Source of the DNA: Bacteroides intestinalis | GTDB lineage: Bacteria; Bacteroidota; Bacteroidia; Bacteroidales; Bacteroidaceae | DNA: 64,000 nucleotides | NCBI RefSeq assembly: GCF_003464595.1 | Contig: NZ_QRZF01000003.1 | Span: forward strand, 248,001-312,000 | Direction of reading: 5' to 3' | Shown here: piece by piece, positions 7,637 to 15,361 of the stretch | How the letters are laid out: each line of letters begins with the position of its first letter | How positions within the stretch are numbered: the first letter of the stretch is position 1 | Notes under the pieces: model-generated | Told to the model about the DNA's origin: nothing | What the model saw: the letters and a program-made list of their open reading frames with translations, nothing else | The model's database searches: none | Made by a program: the position numbers and the translations under genes

Positions 7637-8311
7637 ATGGGAAAACTTTATGTAGTGCCTACTCCGGTAGGAAATTTGGAAGATATGACATTCCGGGCTA
7701 TTCGTATTCTGAAAGAGGCGGATTTGATTCTTGCCGAAGATACGCGCACTTCCGGAATCTTACTGAAGCATTTTGAAATAAAGAACGCAATGCAATCCCA
7801 TCATAAGTTTAATGAACATAAAATGGTGGAAAGTGTTGTTAATAGAATAAAGGCAGGTGAAACTGTTGCATTAATATCGGACGCAGGCACACCGGGAATC
7901 TCTGATCCGGGCTTTCTGGTAGTGCGTGAGTGTGTTCGCAACGGTATTGAAGTACAATGTTTGCCGGGGGCTACAGCTCTTGTGCCGGCTTTGGTTGCTT
8001 CGGGCTTGCCAAATGAAAAATTCTGTTTCGAAGGTTTTCTTCCGCAGAAGAAAGGACGTATGACACGTCTGAAGATATTGGCAGAGGAACGCCGTACCAT
8101 GGTGTTTTATGAGTCTCCCCACCGTCTGGTGAAAGCGCTGACTCAGTTTGCAGAGTATTTCGGTGCGGAACGTCAGGCATCTGTATCCCGGGAGATCTCG
8201 AAGATACACGAAGAAACGGTGCGTGGCACTCTGACTGAATTGATTGAGCATTTCACAGCCAATGACCCGCGTGGAGAAATAGTAATAGTAGTAGCAGGAA
8301 TAGACGATTAA
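7637..8311 (+). CDS. rsmI: 16S rRNA (cytidine1402-2'-O)-methyltransferase RsmI
   Basis: RsmI transfers a methyl group from S-adenosylmethionine to the ribose of C1402 in the ribosomal decoding site. The 224-residue protein shows the tetrapyrrole-methylase fold used by this family. It has VVPTPVGNLEDMTFRAI at the N-terminus, AEDTR at 33-37, the SAM-binding glycine-rich SDAGTPGISDPG at 91-102, LPGATA at about 119-124, FEGFLPQKKG at 141-150 and YESPHR at 168-173. It is somewhat shorter than the E. coli protein, which carries an extra C-terminal part. It lies directly downstream of the hypothetical gene. Confidence 0.95.
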   Translation: MGKLYVVPTPVGNLEDMTFRAIRILKEADLILAEDTRTSGILLKHFEIKNAMQSHHKFNEHKMVESVVNRIKAGETVALISDAGTPGISDPGFLVVRECVRNGIEVQCLPGATALVPALVASGLPNEKFCFEGFLPQKKGRMTRLKILAEERRTMVFYESPHRLVKALTQFAEYFGAERQASVSREISKIHEETVRGTLTELIEHFTANDPRGEIVIVVAGIDD

Positions 8312-8344
8312 ATAACTTCATTAACCAACGTAAAACAAAAGCGT

Positions 8345-9223
8345 ATGAAAAAGTTAGCAGTTTTAATTGTATGTGCGGCCGTTATGGCATCGTGCGACGG
8401 CTTGTCAGGTGGAAGTAAAGACCAACTGAAAGCTGAAAATGATTCTCTTTTGATGGAACTTACTCAGCGTAATGCTGAACTGGATGAAATGATGGGTACT
8501 TTCAATGATATCTCTGAAGGCTTCCGCCAAATCAATGCCGCCGAAAGCCGCGTAGACTTGCAGCGTGGTGCGGTTTCAGAAGGTTCTTTATCAGCTAAAC
8601 AGCAGATTGCCACTGATATTGAATTTATCCAGAAACAAATGCAGGAAAACAAAGAGCAGATCGCTAAACTGGAAGCTATGCTGAAAAGTAGCAAGAATAA
8701 CTCTACCCAGTTGAAGAAAGCTGTAGAATCTCTGACCCAGGAATTGGTAGCTAAAACCCAGCGTATCGAGGAATTGCAGGCTGAACTTGCCTCCAAGAAT
8801 ATTCGTATTCAGGAATTGGATGCAGCTGTGACTGGCCTGTCAACTGACAAAGAAGTGCTTACTGCCGAAAATGAAGCAAAAGCTAAAACCGTAGCTGAGC
8901 AGGATAAGGCATTGAACACTGCTTGGTTTGTTTTCGGAACAAAGAAAGAACTGAAGGATCAGAATATTCTGACAAATACCGGTCTCTTCCAGAAAAAGCA
9001 AGTGCTTAAGGATAGTGATATCAATAAGGATTACTTTACTCAGGTTGATATTCGTACAACGAAAGAAATTAAGTTGTACTCCAAGAGTGCAGATGTCTTG
9101 ACCACTCATCCGGCAGGTTCTTATGCTTTGGAGAAAGATGATAAAGATCAGCTCGTTCTGAAGATTACGAATCCGAAAGATTTCTGGAGCGTATCCAGAT
9201 ACCTGGTTATCCAAGTAAAATAA
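8345..9223 (+). CDS. Coiled-coil lipoprotein, unknown function
   Basis: This 292-residue protein has a lipoprotein signal peptide with the lipid-bearing cysteine at about residue 17 (AAVMASC), followed by DGLSGGSKDQ. Residues about 25-195 are strongly heptad-like (for example QLKAENDSLLMEL, QAELASKNIRIQELDAAV), predicting a long coiled coil in the periplasm or at the outer membrane. The C-terminal 100 residues contain FGTKKELKDQNIL, a motif seen in conserved Bacteroidota lipoproteins of unknown function. It has its own strong terminator downstream. Confidence 0.85.
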   Translation: MKKLAVLIVCAAVMASCDGLSGGSKDQLKAENDSLLMELTQRNAELDEMMGTFNDISEGFRQINAAESRVDLQRGAVSEGSLSAKQQIATDIEFIQKQMQENKEQIAKLEAMLKSSKNNSTQLKKAVESLTQELVAKTQRIEELQAELASKNIRIQELDAAVTGLSTDKEVLTAENEAKAKTVAEQDKALNTAWFVFGTKKELKDQNILTNTGLFQKKQVLKDSDINKDYFTQVDIRTTKEIKLYSKSADVLTTHPAGSYALEKDDKDQLVLKITNPKDFWSVSRYLVIQVK

Positions 9224-9240
9224 CTTAATTGAATTATAAG

Positions 9241-9277
9241 AATGGCAGGGAAGGGTTATCCCTGCCATTTTCTTTTT
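9241..9277 (+). terminator. Terminator of the coiled-coil lipoprotein gene
   Basis: A perfect 10-bp stem, AATGGCAGGG at 9241-9250 and CCCTGCCATT at 9260-9269, is followed by TTCTTTTT. It ends 3 bp before the start codon of the HAD gene, which rules out upstream start codons for that gene. Confidence 0.9.
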
Positions 9278-9279
9278 AT

Positions 9280-9972
9280 ATGCAGTACAAGAATATTTTT
9301 TTCGACCTGGACGATACTCTCTGGGCCTTTTCTTTTAATGCCCGTGATACATTTGAGGAAATGTATCGCAAATATGAATATGATCGCTATTTTCGGTCTT
9401 TTGAACATTTCTATGAACTCTATGAGAAGCGTAATATCGAATTGTGGGCAGAATATGCAGATGGAAAAGTGACAAAGGAAGAATTGAATCGTCAACGTTT
9501 TCTCTATCCGCTGGAGGCAGTAGGAGAGGGGGATGCGGCTTTAGCGAAAGCTTTTTCTGATGACTTCTTTGCGGTTATTCCTACAAAAAGCAGATTGATG
9601 CCCCATGCGCAGGAAGTGCTGGAATATCTGGCACCTAAATATAATCTTTATATCCTCTCCAATGGATTTCAGGAACTGCAATGTCACAAAATGCGTTCTG
9701 CCGGGATTGACCATTACTTCAAGAAAGTAGTTTTATCAGATGATATTGGTGTCTTAAAGCCATGGCCCGAAATTTTCCATTTTGCCATGTCGGCTACCCA
9801 GTCTGAACTGCGTGAATCGTTGATGGTGGGTGACAGCTGGGAAAATGATATAACGGGTGCTCAGGGAGTAGGTATGCATCAAGTGTTCTATAATGTAACG
9901 GGACGTACCGAGTTTCCATTTAAGCCTACTTATCAGATTACAGATTTGAAAGAGTTGCTCCATTTGTTGTGA
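9280..9972 (+). CDS. HAD-family phosphatase (YjjG-like)
   Basis: With the start at ATG 9280 the protein has 230 residues. It carries all HAD motifs: the nucleophile motif FFDLDDT (D9, D11), LSNGF with S127, K160 in VLKPWPEIF, and the acidic pair in VGDSWENDI (D185, D190). The long helical cap between residues 18 and 100 and the overall order match the YjjG/5'-nucleotidase branch, which dephosphorylates nucleotides, but the substrate is not proven. The frame is open to 9229, but that start would lie inside the preceding terminator and adds 17 residues upstream of the usual family start. Confidence 0.9.
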   Translation: MQYKNIFFDLDDTLWAFSFNARDTFEEMYRKYEYDRYFRSFEHFYELYEKRNIELWAEYADGKVTKEELNRQRFLYPLEAVGEGDAALAKAFSDDFFAVIPTKSRLMPHAQEVLEYLAPKYNLYILSNGFQELQCHKMRSAGIDHYFKKVVLSDDIGVLKPWPEIFHFAMSATQSELRESLMVGDSWENDITGAQGVGMHQVFYNVTGRTEFPFKPTYQITDLKELLHLL

Positions 9973-9997
9973 CATTGAGGGATTAGTTGTAATTTTG
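9967..9997 (+). promoter_or_regulatory. Promoter of the MarC-family gene
   Basis: TTG at 9967-9969 is followed after 20 bp by TAATTTTG at 9990-9997, a Bacteroides-type -33/-7 pair. The start codon of the MarC-family gene lies 26 bp further on. Confidence 0.6.
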
Positions 9998-10023
9998 TCA
10001 GCGTAAACACATAATTTGCAGCT

Positions 10024-10674
10024 ATGGATACTATTTTACCTTTCGCTTTGCTTTGTTTCACTTCTTTCTTTACGTTGACAAATCCTCTCGGGACTATGCC
10101 CGTCTTTCTAACCATGACCCATGGAATGACGGATAAGGAGCGACAGTCTGTAGTGTCTCGTGCTACATTAGTGGCTTTCATCACGATTATGGTCTTTACC
10201 TTTGCAGGTCAGTTCCTGTTCAAGTTCTTTGGGATCTCTACAAACGGTTTTCGTATAGCAGGTGGTGTCATCATCTTTAAAATCGGTTTTGATATGTTGC
10301 AGGCACGTTATACACAAATGAAATTGAAAGATGAAGAGATTAAAACTTATGCCGATGACATCTCCGTCACCCCTTTAGGGATTCCGATGCTTTGCGGTCC
10401 CGGTGCCATAGCAAACGCCATTGTGTTGATGCAGGATGCCCATACTATCCAAATGAAAGGTGTACTGATTGGTATGATCGCCTTTATCTACTTGATTACA
10501 TTTTTCATCTTGCGTGCCTCTACGCGACTGGTAAAAGTTTTAGGGGAAACGGGAAATAATGTGATGATGCGCCTGATGGGACTTATTCTGATGGTAATTG
10601 CTGTGGAGTGTTTTGTGAGTGGGGCAAAGCCGATATTGGTGGATATTTTGAAAGAAGGAAGTTTAACTATATAA
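10024..10674 (+). CDS. MarC family integral membrane protein
   Basis: This 216-residue inner-membrane protein shows about six hydrophobic segments (near residues 5-25, 43-65, 70-88, 115-135, 143-163, 180-205). It has the family motifs TNPLGTMPVF near the N-terminus and TPLGIPMLCGPGAIANAIVLM near residues 119-139 (in pieces). MarC (UPF0056) proteins were once linked to multiple antibiotic resistance, but that link was withdrawn and their function is unknown; some archaeal relatives carry amino acids. It is a single-gene unit with its own promoter and a strong bidirectional terminator. Confidence 0.92.
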   Translation: MDTILPFALLCFTSFFTLTNPLGTMPVFLTMTHGMTDKERQSVVSRATLVAFITIMVFTFAGQFLFKFFGISTNGFRIAGGVIIFKIGFDMLQARYTQMKLKDEEIKTYADDISVTPLGIPMLCGPGAIANAIVLMQDAHTIQMKGVLIGMIAFIYLITFFILRASTRLVKVLGETGNNVMMRLMGLILMVIAVECFVSGAKPILVDILKEGSLTI

Positions 10675-10680
10675 TAATAT

Positions 10681-10730
10681 AATAGAAAGGATGAATTCTT
10701 GGTTGATCAAGTGAATTCATCCTTTCTATT
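10681..10730. terminator. Bidirectional terminator between MarC and C10 protease genes
   Basis: A perfect 18-bp stem, AATAGAAAGGATGAATTC at 10681-10698 and its complement at 10713-10730, lies between two converging genes and can stop transcription from both sides. It also marks the left border of the phase-variable locus. Confidence 0.9.
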
Positions 10731-10741
10731 TGTACGGATAT

Positions 10742-12868
10742 TTAATGTTTTGGGTTGTACAATACTTTTAGACTATGCTTACCTTGTCTTATAATATATA
10801 GTCCACTTTGTGACAATGGAACGGTTATTTGTGTCCCTTTTACGCTCGTTATCTTAACTCCCTGACTGGAGAATATATCAATAAATTCGTTGGAATTTTC
10901 ACTTGTGATCTCCAAACCGGTATTTGTAGGAATGACCTTTAACACTTCAGAAGATTCAGTTTGCCCAATACCTGTTTCTACATCTTTAATTGTGAAAACC
11001 AGTCTTAATTCACTGTTAGTAAACTGTTTCCAGGTGTCATCTTTACGGTAACTTCCTATAGCATAGTATTCTCCAGCTGGTAATTCGGGGTTTCCTGTGA
11101 TAGTGATAGTGCTGGAAGTATTACTTGGTATTACAGTATAATCGCTGATACGCGTGTAAGGGAGCAATGCTCCGTTCTTACGTATATATATAGCAAAATC
11201 ATCTTCATATTTTAAACCTTTATTTTCGATTTGTATTTTGAAAGATATATCTTTTCCTTCTACAGCTTCACCAATAAGTTCTGCAGGAGCAAGTTGATAC
11301 AAATCGGAATTGTTTTCTATGCTGCTTAATCGGATACTGTTAGCAGTAATCTCTACACTATAACAGATGCTTTTACCTTCAAGACCACGTAGCATGCTTG
11401 GTACTTTTTCACCTTCTTTTTGTGAGGCAAAATGAAGTTGATAGTTGCCGTTAGGTACAGTAGATGGAATTGTGCCGCTGAATGTAATACTATTCCAACC
11501 ACTTCCTACGTCAATGTTGGAAATTGAAGTGGGTGTTGTAAGAAATGTGATGAACTCATCTCCTTGATATAGAGCTAATCCGATAATCCCACTCATAGGA
11601 GTAGAAGTGTTCCATATTTTGGTAAACTTTGCACTGATACTTTCATTTCTTTCATATTGCTTTTTTGTAATATCTATGCTTCCCTCTAATGTAAAGCCAC
11701 TAATGACTTCTCCTGTTGTCTTCGGTTGTACAAGGAGCATAATATATTGCATATCATTATAGGCGCCACTTCCACTTCCTGTGCCGCCTGATCCTGGATT
11801 CAGAGAGCTTAAGGAATAATATCCATTTGCATATCCGCTCCATCCCCAGTTAAAATGATACATGTCATTCTCATCACAACCATCCAATACAAATGCATGA
11901 CCTCCTGCGGTGCTTTGTCCACTGTATAGAACAGGGCGCCCGGCAATCAATTCTTTTTGAATCATATTTTTCCAGCGTCCTTCAGTATTATAATCACGTC
12001 CTTCAAAATATATATTAGGATTATACCCGAAGAATTTCGTCAGGGCATTATATTGTTTGAATATACCTGCCCCACTACCACCGGCTGCACTTAGGTTATA
12101 ATCCATATCCATAGCTACGCCGCAGTGGAGCATCAATTCGGCTACAGCTTTCTTTTGTTCTTCAGTTGCCGCATTTGTGTATTGAGGCAGCATCAGATCC
12201 CATTTATAGTTGACCTCTTCAAAGTTTACGGAAAGTGATTTTTTTAAAGTTGCAGTAGTGTAACTGTAACTACCAATTCCCTTTTGAGGATATTCATAAT
12301 ATTTCATAACCATGGCCAATGCCGTAGCAGCACAGCCGGTAACGGTGAGTTCTCCTTTTTCTTCCGGACAATCCAGATTATAAGGATTACCTTGATCCCA
12401 TTCAATTTTGCCTAAAAGTGGAGCTATTACTGGTGGGACAACCCTTGTCTTCAGATCTTGACTTTCAGACTGGTTCTCGCCAGAAATACTCTTCTGATTT
12501 ATCTGTTGCATTTCTGTTGCGTAAAACTCCAGCCAATATTTAACATTAGGAGGTAATTGCTTTATGTCTATACTGCCTCTGTCAGAGTATGCTAAGATTT
12601 CACGTGCACAGTCGTTGCCTGAAACGATGATAAATCCATTGTCTTTTTCTATGTTAATGATATAATAAGCTGGATAGATTTCAGGACCACGAGTGATTGT
12701 TATCTCACTGTTCATTAGTTGAAGTTGGGGTGCATCGTCAGATTTTATTAGACCATGAGAGGCTACGAAAGCTTGCGCGATTTCTAATGCTTGCTTCGGC
12801 GTACGCGGTGTGGCATAAAGCCAGCAAGAGTACAAAAGCATAATGATGAGTGAGAGTTTTGTTTTCAT
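10742..12868 (-). CDS. C10 family cysteine protease (streptopain-like), cassette 0
   Basis: A 708-residue secreted protease precursor. After a signal peptide (residues 1-20) comes a propeptide (PRTPKQALEIAQAFVASHG onward), as in Spi/C10 proproteins. The catalytic cysteine is C179 in VTGCAATALAMVMKYY and the catalytic histidine H324 in GGHAFVLDG, followed by the family's HFNWGWSG motif. The C-terminal part has Ig-like repeats, and the last about 75 residues resemble a T9SS type A sorting tail (LSQSGLYIIRQG). Bacteroides fragilis Bfp proteases belong to this family. It lies 90 bp downstream of the cassette-0 lipoprotein gene, with a hairpin between them. Confidence 0.92.
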   Translation of the reverse strand: MKTKLSLIIMLLYSCWLYATPRTPKQALEIAQAFVASHGLIKSDDAPQLQLMNSEITITRGPEIYPAYYIINIEKDNGFIIVSGNDCAREILAYSDRGSIDIKQLPPNVKYWLEFYATEMQQINQKSISGENQSESQDLKTRVVPPVIAPLLGKIEWDQGNPYNLDCPEEKGELTVTGCAATALAMVMKYYEYPQKGIGSYSYTTATLKKSLSVNFEEVNYKWDLMLPQYTNAATEEQKKAVAELMLHCGVAMDMDYNLSAAGGSGAGIFKQYNALTKFFGYNPNIYFEGRDYNTEGRWKNMIQKELIAGRPVLYSGQSTAGGHAFVLDGCDENDMYHFNWGWSGYANGYYSLSSLNPGSGGTGSGSGAYNDMQYIMLLVQPKTTGEVISGFTLEGSIDITKKQYERNESISAKFTKIWNTSTPMSGIIGLALYQGDEFITFLTTPTSISNIDVGSGWNSITFSGTIPSTVPNGNYQLHFASQKEGEKVPSMLRGLEGKSICYSVEITANSIRLSSIENNSDLYQLAPAELIGEAVEGKDISFKIQIENKGLKYEDDFAIYIRKNGALLPYTRISDYTVIPSNTSSTITITGNPELPAGEYYAIGSYRKDDTWKQFTNSELRLVFTIKDVETGIGQTESSEVLKVIPTNTGLEITSENSNEFIDIFSSQGVKITSVKGTQITVPLSQSGLYIIRQGKHSLKVLYNPKH

Positions 12869-12901
12869 AAAATGAGGTTTTAATAAGATTATATGAGCAA
12901 G

Positions 12902-12938
12902 AAAGGCTATCCCATAAAAGATGAATGGAATAGCCTTT
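12902..12938 (-). terminator. Hairpin between cassette-0 lipoprotein and C10 protease
   Basis: AAAGGCTAT at 12902-12910 pairs with ATAGCCTTT at 12930-12938. The T-tract is better on the plus strand (TTTTTCTATT) than on the minus strand (TTTCTT). It may only partly stop minus-strand transcription before the protease gene. Confidence 0.55.
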
Positions 12939-12958
12939 TTCTATTATGTACCTTTTAA

Positions 12959-13807
12959 TTAACGTACCATTTTGCAATCATAGTATTGGAACCAGACATA
13001 TTTAGAGTAATTACCTGCATCATCCATTATGGCACCTGCAACTCCACTGTCGAAGGTGATGGTTTCAAAGTCATCACTCCACATTCCAGAAACGTTAGCC
13101 CAGCTAAGTCCTGCTGAACTCAATGAAGCGAAGCGCACACTTGCTGTGAAACCTAATCCGAAGTCCATATTGTCAGCGATAGTTTCATTACATATAATTT
13201 GCAGACCATTTGAAGAATATGACATCCTCCATGTAACATAATCTTTTCCATTAAATTTCGTACAATTATATCCATCTCCCTTTTCGTTCATCTCTACTAC
13301 TACAGGGAATGAAGCGGCTACTCCTTTACTATCCACGGCTTGGAAAGTCCAGTCTCCGATCAACTTATCGTACGGGTCGACTACTTCCTGAATGTTTACC
13401 TTGCAGGCACCTGTTCCGATAGTAGCTCCTTGAGCGTTTGTTATTTCTAATGTAAATGAACGGTCAAAGTTATCTTCTTTAGTCGAAACATTTAGGTAGA
13501 TTTCAGCATTTACTGTTTCCACATCTGCTGGTACTCTTATTTTTTCAGAAGTAAGAAGAACGGTCTTATCATTTTCCACAGAAATGCCACTGGCATTTTT
13601 AACTGTTACAGTCACTTCTATAAGTCCACTATGCTCTCCTGCTACTGTAATAGGAACTTGAATACTGCTGACATTCTCTTTCACATCTATTTCACTTTGA
13701 GAGAATCCCACAGTAGCATTGCCCGAATTCATATTTTCGTCATCATCGCTACAAGCCGCAAATGTTAGTGGCAAGAGCATCATTGCTAATAATTTAATAT
13801 ATTTCAT
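12959..13807 (-). CDS. SusE/F-position surface lipoprotein, cassette 0
   Basis: This 282-residue lipoprotein has its lipid cysteine at residue 19 (LTFAACSDDDE). The acidic residues right after it match the lipoprotein surface-export signal known in Bacteroides. Residues about 30-140 look like a Calx-beta/DUF1735-type beta-sandwich (VGFSQSEIDVKENVSSIQV, RSFTLEITNAQGATIGTG). The C-terminal half (about 147-282, KLIGDWTFQAVDSKG) looks like a lipocalin-like barrel. It lies 19 bp after susD in the active operon, the place of SusE/SusF-like ligand-binding proteins. The ligand is unknown. Confidence 0.75.
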   Translation of the reverse strand: MKYIKLLAMMLLPLTFAACSDDDENMNSGNATVGFSQSEIDVKENVSSIQVPITVAGEHSGLIEVTVTVKNASGISVENDKTVLLTSEKIRVPADVETVNAEIYLNVSTKEDNFDRSFTLEITNAQGATIGTGACKVNIQEVVDPYDKLIGDWTFQAVDSKGVAASFPVVVEMNEKGDGYNCTKFNGKDYVTWRMSYSSNGLQIICNETIADNMDFGLGFTASVRFASLSSAGLSWANVSGMWSDDFETITFDSGVAGAIMDDAGNYSKYVWFQYYDCKMVR

Positions 13808-13826
13808 AAATACCTTTCTTTAATGA

Positions 13827-15344
13827 TTAATAACCTGGATTCTGCTGCCCAGCTAATTGTGGATTCGTTTCCATTTCTGCTGATGGGATAGGCCATACCA
13901 AACGGTAGTCTCCTGCCGGATATGAAAGATTTCTTCCATTAGGAACGATAATGTTATTGATAGCTGGATTTTCCGGGTGATCAGGATTACGTTGGAAGCC
14001 AATGCCCCAACGGCGTAAATCGCTCATACGGAAACCTTCTCCGATCAACTCCTTCAAACGCTCGTTACGTATTTCTTGAATCAATGCCTGACCACTATAA
14101 TTAATCTCTTCATAGCCAGTAATACGCTTACTGCGTAATTCATTGAGATATTTATTAGCCAATGTCGGGTTAGTAGTAGCAGCAGCTTCTGCAGCAATCA
14201 AGTACATTTCTCCCATACGGAATACCTTAGGCATATTTATATAATTGGGAGTCGCAGAAGTTTTTAAACTTTCATTACCCGGAAATTTTTTGAATACATA
14301 AGCTTGCACATTGTTACCATCTACTGCCAACTTCCATACAGTAAAGAAAGCATCGAAACGAACATCACCTTCATCTTCATACATACTCAGCATATCGAAA
14401 GTAGGAATGTAATCAGCTCCATCCAGTTTAGTACTTAAATAAGCACCACCGGTAGAAGAACCTAATTCTGTAGTACTCATGAATGGGCGGAAGATAGCTT
14501 CAGTACCTTCATCTTTTGTCCACATAGCTTCATAAACTTTAATTTCTGCCAATTTATAGATCTGAGATTTGATGATTGTTTCAGCTTTTGACAGCGCTGT
14601 TGTATTGTCACCTTTCAACAAAGCAATACGTGCTTGCAGTGCCAATACTGCATAAGAAGAAAAGTAGGCAGCATTTGGAGCTATAAATTCATTGTCGGTT
14701 TTCTCGTACTCAAGTAATGCGTTATAGGCATCGGTTAAGTCGTCATTAATTAATTTATATGTTTCATCCTGAGTGCTACGTCCCGGGTATTTACTGCTAT
14801 CGCCGGTTGGATTATAAACCGTCACCAAAGGCAAACCTTTACCTATTGTTTGTGCAATACTTGCTGAGTAAGTTTCGCAATAATGATCAATCAACCAGTA
14901 ATAGCAATAAGCTCTTACAAATTTAGCTTCACCATCATAACGAGTCAATTCTGTACGTTCTTCTGCAGTATATTCATTATTTGCCAGCATCTCATCCATC
15001 TTATTAATGATAAAGTTAGCTGAGTTGATAATTGAATATAAATTTCCCCATATAGTGGCGATATCTCTTGTTGCCGAGTTTATATTTCCGTTAGAGAACT
15101 CACCGATACGGTTTCCGTTATTACTAACTCCATGGAACATATCCATCTGGATTTCCGGATAGTTAACATATCCGCCGGTGGTGAGACTTCTCATACTTGA
15201 GTAGAGGCCGTTGCGGAAACGGCGACAGTCATTCAGATTCTGGATGGCAGTATCATTATCAAGACTTCCATAAGGTTTCTTGTCCATATCGCAGGAAGTC
15301 ACCAATGCGCCCACCATTAATAGTGCTAAAAATATTTTTTTCAT
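13827..15344 (-). CDS. SusD/RagB-family lipoprotein, cassette 0 (active position)
   Basis: A 505-residue outer-membrane lipoprotein that forms the lid of the SusC channel and captures ligand. Lipid cysteine is at residue 18 (GALVTSCDMDKKPYG). The N-terminal SusD-like region (about 25-220) is helical with tetratricopeptide-like repeats. The C-terminal RagB/SusD region contains KVFRMGEMYLIAAEAAA and EIRNERLKELIGEGFRMSDLRRWG. The second ATG (15344) is preferred because it gives a standard lipoprotein leader; another ATG lies two codons upstream. It begins 17 bp after susC in the only copy with a visible promoter. Confidence 0.93.
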   Translation of the reverse strand: MKKIFLALLMVGALVTSCDMDKKPYGSLDNDTAIQNLNDCRRFRNGLYSSMRSLTTGGYVNYPEIQMDMFHGVSNNGNRIGEFSNGNINSATRDIATIWGNLYSIINSANFIINKMDEMLANNEYTAEERTELTRYDGEAKFVRAYCYYWLIDHYCETYSASIAQTIGKGLPLVTVYNPTGDSSKYPGRSTQDETYKLINDDLTDAYNALLEYEKTDNEFIAPNAAYFSSYAVLALQARIALLKGDNTTALSKAETIIKSQIYKLAEIKVYEAMWTKDEGTEAIFRPFMSTTELGSSTGGAYLSTKLDGADYIPTFDMLSMYEDEGDVRFDAFFTVWKLAVDGNNVQAYVFKKFPGNESLKTSATPNYINMPKVFRMGEMYLIAAEAAATTNPTLANKYLNELRSKRITGYEEINYSGQALIQEIRNERLKELIGEGFRMSDLRRWGIGFQRNPDHPENPAINNIIVPNGRNLSYPAGDYRLVWPIPSAEMETNPQLAGQQNPGY

Positions 15345-15361
15345 AATCATCTTTTTCTTAA

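Noticed and set aside
9229..9279. Upstream start for the HAD phosphatase
   Set aside because: The extra 17 codons lie across a strong terminator hairpin; the ATG at 9280 gives the usual family N-terminus.
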